Below, in pieces: positions 50,810-58,865 of a stretch of 64,000 bases of DNA. This DNA is from OFTM10 sp964196195 (GTDB lineage Bacteria; Actinomycetota; Acidimicrobiia; Acidimicrobiales; Aldehydirespiratoraceae). The notes beneath the pieces were generated by a model. The model was not told where the DNA came from, ran no database searches, and saw only the letters and a list, made by a program, of their open reading frames with translations. The stretch's first letter is position 1, and each line of letters opens with the position of its first letter. The translations under genes and the position numbers were made by a program. Location: contig CAXMSE010000079.1 of NCBI GenBank assembly GCA_964196195.1, forward strand, positions 62,001 through 126,000. Direction: 5' to 3'.

Positions 50810-51322
50810 TCAATCCCAGACCCAACGGGTAGCGGCGGTGGAGAACTCCTCGGGTCGTTCGATGAGCCCGAATGCTCTCTCGGGGATCACCTCGAAGGTG
50901 GTGCCGGCCCGAAGGAACTCGGCCATCTCATCGCGCGGCCACGTGCCGTCGTGATATTTCTCTACCCAGGTCTCGATCAGGGCGTCGGCGTGCGCTCCGC
51001 TCACCTCGACGGCCCGGCCCTCCACCGAGACACACTCCACAGTGTCCTCGTTGGTCACCACCACCCGACCATTGGTTCGCATGTTGCGGGTCTTGCGGGC
51101 CGTGCTCGCACACCCGAGGCCCCAGCGCTGTGAGTCGGGCATCCACACCCCCCATACCGGCATGCTGTGGGGCCGGCCCGCGGTGTCGGCGGTGATCAGC
51201 CAGTAATTGCGGGTGGCCACCAGTTTCTGCTCGGCCCACTCCCACGGGAGCAGGCCGGTGGGGTCGTCGGTGACTCCGTATCCGGGCATGTTCGGGCGTT
51301 CGGACCGGGGGGCGGGGCTCAT
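50810..51322 (-). CDS. pyridoxamine 5'-phosphate oxidase-like flavin/F420-binding protein
   Basis: A 170-residue split-barrel protein of the PNPOx-like superfamily, many actinobacterial members of which use F420 or FMN. Marks are 'YWLITADTAGRPHSMPVWG' (residues ~38-56), 'STARKTRNMRTNGRVVV' and 'VSVEGRAVEV'. Convergent with the nitroreductase gene. The ATG at 51322 has a TACCGT -10 box 6 nt upstream; an internal ATG at 51289 would give a shorter form. Confidence 0.82.
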   Translation of the reverse strand: MSPAPRSERPNMPGYGVTDDPTGLLPWEWAEQKLVATRNYWLITADTAGRPHSMPVWGVWMPDSQRWGLGCASTARKTRNMRTNGRVVVTNEDTVECVSVEGRAVEVSGAHADALIETWVEKYHDGTWPRDEMAEFLRAGTTFEVIPERAFGLIERPEEFSTAATRWVWD

Positions 51323-51328
51323 CTGCGT

Positions 51329-51334
51329 ACGGTA
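51329..51334 (-). promoter_or_regulatory. -10 box TACCGT of a leaderless promoter (PNPOx-like)
   Basis: On the minus strand TACCGT ends 6 nt before the ATG at 51322. The divergent hydantoinase-like gene starts 52 bases away, with a weaker CAGACT (51361-51366) 8 nt before its ATG. Confidence 0.45.
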
Positions 51335-51374
51335 TGTCGTGGTGAGGCCACGCGCACGGGCAGACTGTCGAGCG

Positions 51375-53393
51375 ATGGGGGAACAGTCGCGACGATTGGC
51401 GCTGGGAATCGACACCGGTGGTACCTACACCGATGCCGTGCTGTACGAGGACGCGAGTGGGGAGGTGCTCGCCAAGGCGAAAGCGCCCACCACCCACGAC
51501 GATCTCGCCATCGGCATCGAGGCGGCCATAGACCGAGTTCTCGGCGCGGGGGCTGGCGGCCACCCCACGGTGACGCCCGCTGCGATCGAATTGGTGTCGC
51601 TGTCGACGACACTCGCAACCAACGCCCTCGTGGAGGGTACGGGCCGTCCGGCATGCCTCGTCACCATCGGCTTCGACGACGGCGCCCTCGATCGTGGCGG
51701 CCTGCGCGAGGCGATCGGAGACGATGAGGTGATCGGCGTCTCCGGCGGCCACAACTCCCACGGAGATGAGGTGGAGCCCCTCGACCTCGAGTCCCTCGGT
51801 GCGCGCATCGACGAGGTGGCCGATCACGTCGACGCCTTCGCGGTGACTGCCCAGTTCGCCACCCGCAACGCCGATCATGAGCTTGCGGCCCGCGACCTGA
51901 TCCGGCAGCGCTCAGGAAAGCCGGTGACCTGCAGCCATCGACTTTCGGCCAAGCTCAACGGCCCCAAGAGGGGAGTGACGGCGCTACTCAATGCCCGCCT
52001 GATCTCGATGATCGACGACCTCGTCACTACCACCGCGGAGATTCTCGCCCACCGTGGTGTCGATGCTCCCATGATGATCGTGAGAGGCAATGGTTCTCTG
52101 GTGTCGGCCGACTTCGTGAGGGACCGCCCGGTGGAAACGATTCTGTCGGGTCCCGCCGCGAGCCTGATCGGAGCGGCCCACCTGGCCGGACGCGCCGATG
52201 CCATCATCGCCGACATCGGCGGCACCACCACCGACATCGCGGTACTCAGGGACGGTGAGCCGGAGGCGGGCCCCGACGGGGCTGATGTCGGCGGTCACGA
52301 GACCATGGTGGAAGCGGTGAGGATGCACACCCACGGGCTCGGCGGCGACAGCGAGGTGCGGCTCGCCGATCGGGCCATCGGCGCCCAGTTGGAAATCGGG
52401 CCCCGGCGGGTGGTGCCCCTGAGTCTCCTCGCCGGCGCCGAGCCCGACGCGGTGCTCGGCGTGCTCCGACGCCAGCTCGGCGAAGATGTTCCGGGTGTCC
52501 ACGATGGTCGCCTGGTGAGGCTCACCGCGAGAGCGAGCGGGGCACGACTCGACCCCAACGAGCTCCGGGTTGTTACTGCGATCGGGGATGGGCTGGTGGC
52601 GGTTGATTCGGTGGTGTCGAGCAGTGTCCAGGAGCGGGCCTTGCGGCGCCTGGTGAGTCGGTCCCTCGTGCGTGTGGCCGCCTTCACCCCTACCGACGCG
52701 AGTCATGTGCTCGGCAACCAGTCCACTTTCGATGCCGAAGCGGCGCGCCTGGGGGCGGAGCTGTTCGCTCGTCGGCGAGACCGTTTCGGAGCAGCCATCG
52801 CCGAGACGCCCGAACAGGTCTCGACCCTCGTGGTCGATGCCTTGGTGCGTAGATCAGCTGAAGCAGTGCTCGGAGCGGCCCTCGACAGCGACGGCCTGCC
52901 TCTCGAGGCCTCCACCTCAGAGCTCGTAGCGGCGTCCCTCGACGGCACGGCGGTGAGCACTCGCCTCGGTATCGGGCTGGCGGTGCCCCTGGTGGGGTTG
53001 GGCGCCCCCGCCTCGACCTACTACCCGGCGGTCGGTTCCCTGCTCGGCTCAACGGTGGAGATCCCCGAGCATGCCGACGTGGCCAACGCCATCGGTGCGG
53101 TGGTGGGCAAGGTGAGGGTGCGCAAGGAGATCACGGTAACCGCCCCGCGGCGAGGGGTGTACCGCATCCATGCAGGGAGCGAACCCGAAACCGTTTGGGA
53201 GCGTCCCGACGCTCGCGATCGAGCCCTCGAACTGGTGTCGGAAGCCGCCGCCGTCGCCGTTCGCGATGCGGGAGCCGGGGAGTTCGACGTGGAGACATCG
53301 TGGTTGGAGAAGACGATCGACGTGGAAGGCCGACCCATGTTCGTGGAGGGAACCGCGGTCGCGGTGGCGGCCGGGCGGCCCCGCCTCACCTGA
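51375..53393 (+). CDS. hydantoinase/oxoprolinase family protein (HyuA-like)
   Basis: A 672-residue ATP-dependent amidohydrolase-like protein of the ASKHA fold. The phosphate loop is 'LGIDTGGTYTDAVLYE', the middle part has 'LATNALVEGTGRPACLVT', and the second phosphate region is 'IADIGGTTTDIAVLRDG'. Related enzymes open hydantoin or oxoproline rings, usually with a HyuB partner, but no hyuB lies next to it. I start at the ATG at 51375, where homology begins; the frame is open to 51207 through the divergent promoter region. Confidence 0.88.
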   Translation: MGEQSRRLALGIDTGGTYTDAVLYEDASGEVLAKAKAPTTHDDLAIGIEAAIDRVLGAGAGGHPTVTPAAIELVSLSTTLATNALVEGTGRPACLVTIGFDDGALDRGGLREAIGDDEVIGVSGGHNSHGDEVEPLDLESLGARIDEVADHVDAFAVTAQFATRNADHELAARDLIRQRSGKPVTCSHRLSAKLNGPKRGVTALLNARLISMIDDLVTTTAEILAHRGVDAPMMIVRGNGSLVSADFVRDRPVETILSGPAASLIGAAHLAGRADAIIADIGGTTTDIAVLRDGEPEAGPDGADVGGHETMVEAVRMHTHGLGGDSEVRLADRAIGAQLEIGPRRVVPLSLLAGAEPDAVLGVLRRQLGEDVPGVHDGRLVRLTARASGARLDPNELRVVTAIGDGLVAVDSVVSSSVQERALRRLVSRSLVRVAAFTPTDASHVLGNQSTFDAEAARLGAELFARRRDRFGAAIAETPEQVSTLVVDALVRRSAEAVLGAALDSDGLPLEASTSELVAASLDGTAVSTRLGIGLAVPLVGLGAPASTYYPAVGSLLGSTVEIPEHADVANAIGAVVGKVRVRKEITVTAPRRGVYRIHAGSEPETVWERPDARDRALELVSEAAAVAVRDAGAGEFDVETSWLEKTIDVEGRPMFVEGTAVAVAAGRPRLT

Positions 53394-53420
53394 AATCAGT
53401 CCGGCAGCCAGGTCGATGCG

Positions 53421-53458
53421 AACGAGGGCAGGCCGAGCCTTCTCAGGCGGCCCTCGTT
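53421..53458. terminator. inverted repeat between convergent genes
   Basis: AACGAGGGC (53421-53429) and GCCCTCGTT (53450-53458) form a perfect 9-base stem. It overlaps the stop codon of the decayed DUF222-HNH gene and follows the hydantoinase-like gene by 28 bases. No T-run is present. A bidirectional terminator is likely from its position. Confidence 0.45.
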
Positions 53459-54607
53459 GTTAGCCCTGGGAGCGGTTTGGGTTTTCGCTCATGGACCTCG
53501 CCATCCGGACCCGCCCACCGGTCGATCCAGTCTGGAGATCGAGCGAGCGTCCAACCGCCCTCGTGCACCATGTGGTGATGGCGCGAGCACAGCGGTATGA
53601 GATCGATCAGGGCCGATTCAGCCTTCGATTCCCAGGGGATGATGTGGTGAATGATGGCTTCGAGCGCCCGCCTCTGCTTCGAATTGGCGTGGCGGTTGAC
53701 CGTGTTGAGCGACACTGGCCGAACCGACTGGTCGAGCGTGAGAACATCGACCCTGCTGTCGCAGGTGGACCTACGGGCGGCCTCCGGCGAGACCGGCTCG
53801 CCTTCGACCCCACAAGGTGCGCCTTCGTCGGTGCCGTCGAGGGCGCTGCGCTCGACTATCAGCACAGGAAGCCGATCGTCGGACGACGTCGCTCCCGCGC
53901 CGCCCCGGATGACGTTGGCGATCGCGTCGGTCATGCGCTGCTTGGCGGTACGTTCGGCGACGTGCTCGGGGGTCGTCAGCTTGTTGGTCGGCGGACGCGA
54001 GGCGGCGATACTCGGCCCTCATAATCGATCTGAGTGCGCTGCCGACGGCCGGTTCCCAGGAGGCGCTCAACTCGGTCATGCCGCTGCGCAGGTTCTTGGT
54101 TATCGAGGCTCCACGTTGATCGTATTGCCGCTTGGCTCGGTCGATCCCTCGCGCCCGCTCCTCATCGGCTACGAAGTTGCGAACCCTGTTGCGGAAGGCG
54201 TCCGGGTCGGTGTCGAACGCGGACTCCAGGACTTCGCGACTGTCGGCGAGGACCTCGATCATGTCGTCGGGCACCACATCGGCGACCGCATCCAGGTGGG
54301 CGCCACTCACCATGCCATCGCCCAATGCGTCTCCGAGCAGGGGGACAGAGAGGGCAACGCATGAGCGCCGTTGCTGGCGACGATCTTCCGCTTTCGAACA
54401 GCCGGTAGCCCTCTTGGTGGCGGCCTCATCGGCGGCTGAGGGACCCGATCCGGCAGGTCGACGCAGAGCCAGTTCCACTCGACAGACCGTGAGCGCGGCA
54501 TCGATCTGACGCTGAACCACCGAGGCCTGAGCCATCGCATCGAGCAACTCCGATCGGCTCGCCCCGCCGGCCCAAGCTGGGTTGAGTTCGGTGAGGTCCG
54601 GAGTCAT
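53443..54607 (-). pseudogene. broken DUF222-HNH endonuclease gene
   Basis: The N-terminal ~200 residues are a DUF222 domain, then the frame shifts near 54000-54015 ('MRAEYRR' continues as 'PPTNKLTTPEHVAERTAKQR' in the next frame). The HNH part follows with 'IIHHIIPWES' and 'LIPLCSRHHHMVHEGGW'. Between 'KQRRALEAI' and 'IHHIIPW' the family normally has ~17 residues with a CxxPxC zinc knuckle; these are missing. Two separate lesions make a pseudogene likely, although sequencing error could explain the frameshift. DUF222-HNH (13E12-like) genes are frequent and mobile in actinobacteria. Confidence 0.8.
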
Positions 54608-54686
54608 TGTTCCATCAAACACGAACAGGTGTTCGTTCCTGCTCAATATCGGGGATTTCTGAGAGAACACCGATCTGAAGCCGACC

Positions 54687-54692
54687 TAGGAT
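54687..54692 (+). promoter_or_regulatory. -10 box TAGGAT of a leaderless promoter (dioxygenase remnant)
   Basis: TAGGAT ends 8 nt before the GTG at 54701, where TauD-like N-terminal sequence begins. The promoter appears intact although the gene is broken. Confidence 0.45.
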
Positions 54693-54700
54693 CGAATTCC

Positions 54701-55257
54701 GTGACGGCCATCCCTACCGAGAGCCTCTGGCGCGCCGAAGATCTCGTGTCAGACCAGAGCCTTGCCATCGAGATCGATGTAGCCGAACTGACAGAGGCGG
54801 CCGGCGCTGCCCTTCCTCTGGGTCCCGCGCCTACCGCCGCAACGACGAGCTCACGCCCCACACCGATCCCGCCGACTTCCTCAGCTTCCTGTGCCTCCGA
54901 CTCGCCACCGAGGGCGGTACCGACCACCTCGTGAGCTCCATGACGATCCACGAGCGGATGAGGGAACACCATCCCGAACTTCTCGAGCGCCCCTACCGCG
55001 GTTACCGCTACTCGCGATTCGCGGAGCAGGCCATCGACGAGGAGCCGATCTTCGCCAACAACTACACCGTGCTCCACGACCGCACTGCTTTCAGCGATCC
55101 TGCGGAGGAGCCTGAGCGCCACCTGCTCAGGTTGTGGCTCGAGTCCGATCCACCTCGGCCTGTGTCGGCCGAAACCCGCATCTACCCGACGAGCGCCGGT
55201 GTACCGCCCCAGCCGGCGCGGACACCTTCCTACGCCACTGATGTAGATGTCGTCTGA
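54701..55257 (+). pseudogene. TauD/TfdA-like dioxygenase remnant with internal deletion
   Basis: The first ~36 codons from the GTG at 54701 encode 'LWRAEDLVSDQSLAIEI', typical of the N-terminus of TauD-like Fe(II)/2-oxoglutarate dioxygenases. After a shift of frame around 54810-54825 the C-terminal half follows: 'ELTPHTDPADFLSFLCLRL' with the iron-binding HxD, and 'NNYTVLHDRTAF' and 'RHLLRLWLES' with the distal His and the 2-oxoglutarate Arg. About 100 residues expected between these parts are absent. Total coding capacity is ~185 codons against ~330 for the family. No functional enzyme is expected. Confidence 0.75.
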
Positions 55258-55269
55258 TCGCCCCTTGCC

Positions 55270-55875
55270 TCAGGGCATGGGTTCGATGGTCGAGAGCCTG
55301 TTCTTGTAGACCACACGGGTGTCGCCGACACGGTCGAAGACACTCCGGCACTCATCGTCATTCGATACGAAGACGATGCTCACAATGAGCATCACCAGTA
55401 TCGCGAGCAGCCCGAAGAGGGGGATGATCGTGATGAGGAAGGGGGCGTTTCGCCTTGCGGCTGTCGGAAAACCGGGGGGCGTCGTGCCCTCTGCCGTCGT
55501 GACTCGCAAGCCGACCATGAGCTTGCCGGGGGTGCCGCCATATTGGGCCAGGATCGCCGTGTAGATACCGAACGCCACCAGGGTGACGAGGGTGCTCCCG
55601 GCGAGGCCGACATTCACGGAGTTGTCAGCACTGAGCGCCACCACGAGCACCAGGGTCACCGCGATGTTGATTGCGAAATCGATGACACTGGCCCCGATAC
55701 GTATGCCGACATCGGCGTAGCGGCCCTGATCGCCCGGGGGTGGTGGGGCCATGCCGGGGGAACTGGGCGGAGCGGGTATCGGGTCGCCCGTCCACTGGCT
55801 GCCATCCCAGTAGCGCACGGTGCCGACAGGGTCGCCTTCGGCGTGGTAATGGCCAGGCATGTTGGCGTTGGACAT
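55270..55875 (-). CDS. DUF2510-RDD family membrane protein
   Basis: A 201-residue protein. The N-terminus carries a DUF2510-type segment ('VGTVRYWDGSQWTG') and a Pro-rich linker. The RDD domain has three to four transmembrane helices with 'DVGIRIGASVIDFAIN' (the Arg-Asp pair) and 'GGTPGKLMVGLRV'. The C-terminal tail 'DRVGDTRVVY' is typical. GAGGAA lies 7 nt before the ATG at 55875; the longer frame to 55917 lacks support. Role unknown, possibly transport. Confidence 0.88.
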   Translation of the reverse strand: MSNANMPGHYHAEGDPVGTVRYWDGSQWTGDPIPAPPSSPGMAPPPPGDQGRYADVGIRIGASVIDFAINIAVTLVLVVALSADNSVNVGLAGSTLVTLVAFGIYTAILAQYGGTPGKLMVGLRVTTAEGTTPPGFPTAARRNAPFLITIIPLFGLLAILVMLIVSIVFVSNDDECRSVFDRVGDTRVVYKNRLSTIEPMP

Positions 55876-55998
55876 AGGTGTTCCTCGTAGGGTTTGAGGC
55901 GACGTCGCCGAGCGCATGATGCAGGCGGCACGACTCGGCCGCCAACTTCACGTTGAAATTCGTCCGTTTCCGGTGCTTTATGTAGTAGTTCTCTCAGG

Positions 55999-56511
55999 GT
56001 GAACGAGGATGATTTCACTCCCAACACCGATGCTCTAGTGGTTCTCAACCGCGCCGGGGCGGCGGATCTCCAAGTGTCCGATCTTCAGGTTGCCCCCACC
56101 AGGCGGCTCGCAATCGTGAGCTGTATGGACTCGAGGATGGACACCTTCGAGATCCTCGGCCTCGGCCATGGTGAAGCACACATCATTCGCAATGCGGGTG
56201 GGGTCATCACCGACGATGTGATCCGCTCGCTGTGCTTGTCTCAGAGATTCATGGGCACTCGCGAAATACTCCTGATGCACCACACCGACTGTGGTCTCCA
56301 ACATGTGAGTGAGGACGACTTCAAAGACGATCTCGAAGCCGAGATCGGGGTAAAGCCGGTGTGGGCGCTGGAGTCATTCAACGACCCCTACGCCGACGTT
56401 CGCCAGTCGATCCAGAGGCTGAGAATGTCGCCGTTCATCACCTACAAGAGCCACATCCGCGGCTTTGTCTACGACGTGACCGACGGCCTGCTCACCGAGC
56501 TCGTCGACTGA
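55999..56511 (+). CDS. beta-class carbonic anhydrase
   Basis: A 170-residue enzyme of the short beta-carbonic-anhydrase type found in actinobacteria (about 163 residues). Zinc ligands and catalytic dyad are in 'SCMDSRMD' (Cys42, Asp44, Arg46) and 'HHTDCG' (His95, Cys98). 'HIIRNAGG' is also conserved. It interconverts CO2 and bicarbonate in the cytoplasm. GTG start; the divergent RDD gene is 123 bases away. Confidence 0.93.
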   Translation: MNEDDFTPNTDALVVLNRAGAADLQVSDLQVAPTRRLAIVSCMDSRMDTFEILGLGHGEAHIIRNAGGVITDDVIRSLCLSQRFMGTREILLMHHTDCGLQHVSEDDFKDDLEAEIGVKPVWALESFNDPYADVRQSIQRLRMSPFITYKSHIRGFVYDVTDGLLTELVD

Positions 56512-56681
56512 GCCGACCGGCCATCCAGGGTCACCGTGGCGGGTCGACTTCGGTCCCGGATCGATGGACTCCGAGGCTGGAGCGATCGGTCACGAGATCG
56601 AACAACTTGTCATCGAGGGGGCCTGTCGGTGCAGAATAGGTGTGGACCCGGGGCGATGTGTGGGTCCGCGCCAGTTCGGGA

Positions 56682-56715
56682 TTGTTGACAATCTGCTGGG
56701 TTGTTGACAATCTGC
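56682..56715 (+). promoter_or_regulatory. direct repeats TTGTTGACAATCTGC, putative promoter/operator of the liv operon
   Basis: TTGTTGACAATCTGC occurs at 56682-56696 and exactly again at 56701-56715, a 19-base period. Each copy contains the palindrome TTGT-TG-ACAA and a perfect TTGACA -35 hexamer. With the first TTGACA (56685-56690) as -35, CAATCT (56708-56713) falls 17 nt away as a weak -10, inside the second repeat. A repressor binding TTGTNNACAA-like sites, as some GntR-family regulators do, would block this promoter. Confidence 0.5.
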
Positions 56716-56747
56716 CATCGCCGCTAACGGCAACCTTTGGGGGATCA

Positions 56748-58100
56748 ATGACCAGAAAACGACATTTGTGGGTGGCACTCTTTGCAGTGTTTGCCCTTCT
56801 CGCCGCGTCGTGCGGCGATGACGACGACACATCGGCGGACGACACGTCCGACGATGCCGGCGACGACGGCGACGACAGCGACGATACGGCTGCCGAGGAC
56901 GACGACTTGGATGCCGACGACGAGGAGCCTGCCGACGATGGCGACGACGCTGAGCCTGCCGACGATGGCGACGACGCTGAGCCGGTCAACACCGAGCCGA
57001 TCAAGATCGGCTCGCTCACCTCGTTGACGGGCCCCTTCACCGCGTGGGGTATCCATTCGAGCGCCGGCATGCAACTGGCCGTCGACGAGATCAACGCCGC
57101 GGGGGGTGTGGATGGCCGCATGTTGGAGCTGATCATCGTTGATGATCAATCCGACGCAGAAGAGGGCGTCCTGCAGATGGAGCGCCTGCACGAAGACGGT
57201 GTTATCGCCGTTGGCGGCGCCATCTCGAGTGGCGTTGGCCAGGCCACAACGCTGGTTGCTGAGGAAGCGGGTATCCCGCTGTTCTTGAGCAAGGCGGGCT
57301 CGTCAGCGATCCTCACCACCGACAGCCGCTACACCTTCCGAACCTGCCTGCCGGCGGCTCCAATGCTGGCCACACCATGGGCGGCTTATGCAAGTGAGCA
57401 GGGCTTCACCAGGGTCGGCGCCATCATCGCCGACTACGCGTGGGGGCAATCGTTCAAGTCCGCTGCAGAGAACGCATTCGGTGAGATCGCGGAGATTGAA
57501 CTCAAGGTGGAGGTGGCTCCGGTGCCCGAACAGGACTTCACCACCTACCTGCGCAGCCTCGACGACTTCGATCCCGAGCTCATCTTGGCCACCGGACACC
57601 CGCCAGGGACCGGCCCGATCCTGCTCCAGTCTGCCGACCTCGGCTTCGATGCAAACGTCAGCGGGCCGTCGGCTTCTCTCTCGGCGGTGATGGAAGGTGT
57701 CGGTGATGTCGGTGTCGGCCGCTATGTCGACTACAGCTGCGCCGATTACTTCGGCGACTCCTACGCCGATCTGGCCCAGCGCTATATCGCCTCTTCGGGC
57801 CTCGGGTTCATGGAGGATGATGCAGTCGCAGGCTACGGCGTCGTCACCATGCTGGCCGAAGCGGTTCGTGAGGTAGGAGACGATCCCGGCGCTATTGCCG
57901 AGTACCTCCACGGTGCGACCTTCGAACTGGACGGCATGGCCGCACCGGTCAGCTGGACAGAATGGGGCGAGCTCGCCACGTCCCAGCTGCTTCTCATCGA
58001 AGTCGGTCCCGGCCCCGCTCCCGATGGCCTGAACGAGTCCGGCGATTGGTGGCCGGAGAAGCTGTTCCTCTCCGAGCCACTGGATCCGTTTGTTCCCTAG
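56748..58100 (+). CDS. branched-chain-amino-acid-type ABC transporter substrate-binding lipoprotein
   Basis: A 450-residue type I periplasmic-binding-fold protein anchored as a lipoprotein (lipobox 'LLAASC', Cys22). Residues ~24-82 are an Asp/Glu-rich linker with a duplicated 9-residue unit. The binding domain starts at 'IKIGSLTSLTGPFTAWG' and includes 'GMQLAVDEINAAGGVDGR', typical of LivJ/LivK/Peripla_BP_6. First gene of a complete livKGFHM-type operon; the ligand may be an amino acid, amide, urea or other small molecule. A 6-base inverted repeat (58097-58102 with 58111-58116) around its stop could reduce readthrough into the ABC genes. Confidence 0.9.
   Translation: MTRKRHLWVALFAVFALLAASCGDDDDTSADDTSDDAGDDGDDSDDTAAEDDDLDADDEEPADDGDDAEPADDGDDAEPVNTEPIKIGSLTSLTGPFTAWGIHSSAGMQLAVDEINAAGGVDGRMLELIIVDDQSDAEEGVLQMERLHEDGVIAVGGAISSGVGQATTLVAEEAGIPLFLSKAGSSAILTTDSRYTFRTCLPAAPMLATPWAAYASEQGFTRVGAIIADYAWGQSFKSAAENAFGEIAEIELKVEVAPVPEQDFTTYLRSLDDFDPELILATGHPPGTGPILLQSADLGFDANVSGPSASLSAVMEGVGDVGVGRYVDYSCADYFGDSYADLAQRYIASSGLGFMEDDAVAGYGVVTMLAEAVREVGDDPGAIAEYLHGATFELDGMAAPVSWTEWGELATSQLLLIEVGPGPAPDGLNESGDWWPEKLFLSEPLDPFVP
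56925..56978 (+). repeat. perfect 27-base tandem duplication in the acidic linker
   Basis: Two identical 27-base units (56925-56951 and 56952-56978) encode EPADDGDDA twice. They extend the Asp-rich linker of the binding lipoprotein in frame. Identity at all positions suggests recent duplication. Confidence 0.9.
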
Positions 58101-58127
58101 TCCCCGACTCGACTAGGCATCCGCTCA

Positions 58128-58865
58128 GTGACGGTTCTGGAGCTCGTCGGCATCGAGAAGCACTTTGGCGGCCTTCCAGCCGTCAACGGTGTCAGCCTAA
58201 AGGTCGACGAGGGCGAGATTCTCGCCCTCGTCGGCCCGAACGGTGCTGGTAAGAGCACCCTTCTCAAGGCCATCAGCGGGCTCCAGCCGGCGACGCGTGG
58301 CAGCGCCACATTCCTCGGTGAAGAACTGGTGGGGTTGAAGCCCCATGTGGTTCGTCAGCGGGGCATCTCTATGGTCCTGCAAACTCCTCGCGTCTTTGAG
58401 TCGATGACCGTTCGCGAGAACGTCATCGTCGGTGCCACGTTCGGTGTCGTCGGCGAGCGGCCAACACCATCGGTGGCGTTCGAGCGCGCAGAGCAGGCTC
58501 TGGGTTTTGTTGGCCTGGTCGACTACGCCGACGCCGAGGTCGACTCGCTCAACCTTCACCAGCAGCGCTTCCTCGAATTGGCCCGCTCCCTGGCCGGTCA
58601 ACCGAAACTCCTACTGCTGGATGAGGTCATGGCGGGCCTCAACGACACCGAGCTTCAGGCATCGATCGACATCGTGCGTATGGCCAGAGACGAACTCGGG
58701 ATCACCGTGATCTGGGTTGAGCACGTGATGAAGGCCGTCATGAGTCTCGCTGAGCGTGTCGTCGTTTTGAACTTCGGTCAGGTGCTGGCTGATGGCAGCC
58801 CCACAGATGTGATGAGCCACCCCGACGTCGTAACCGCCTATCTGGGCACCGAGATGAAGATATGA
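58128..58865 (+). CDS. livG: branched-chain-amino-acid-type ABC transporter ATPase (LivG-like)
   Basis: A 245-residue ATPase with Walker A 'GPNGAGKST', Walker B 'LLLLDEVMAGL' and H-loop 'VEHVMKAVM'. The signature motif, usually LSxGQ, reads 'LNLHQQRFLELARSL', so the Ser and Gly are replaced. It pairs with the LivF-like ATPase, which has a normal signature, so one composite site may be less active. GTG start 27 nt after the binding protein; overlaps the next gene by four bases. Confidence 0.92.
   Translation: MTVLELVGIEKHFGGLPAVNGVSLKVDEGEILALVGPNGAGKSTLLKAISGLQPATRGSATFLGEELVGLKPHVVRQRGISMVLQTPRVFESMTVRENVIVGATFGVVGERPTPSVAFERAEQALGFVGLVDYADAEVDSLNLHQQRFLELARSLAGQPKLLLLDEVMAGLNDTELQASIDIVRMARDELGITVIWVEHVMKAVMSLAERVVVLNFGQVLADGSPTDVMSHPDVVTAYLGTEMKI

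Noticed and set aside
56820..57000. GAC-rich repetitive stretch as a CRISPR or satellite array
   Set aside because: The repeats are in frame in a lipoprotein linker, with a 27-base unit present only twice and no spacers.
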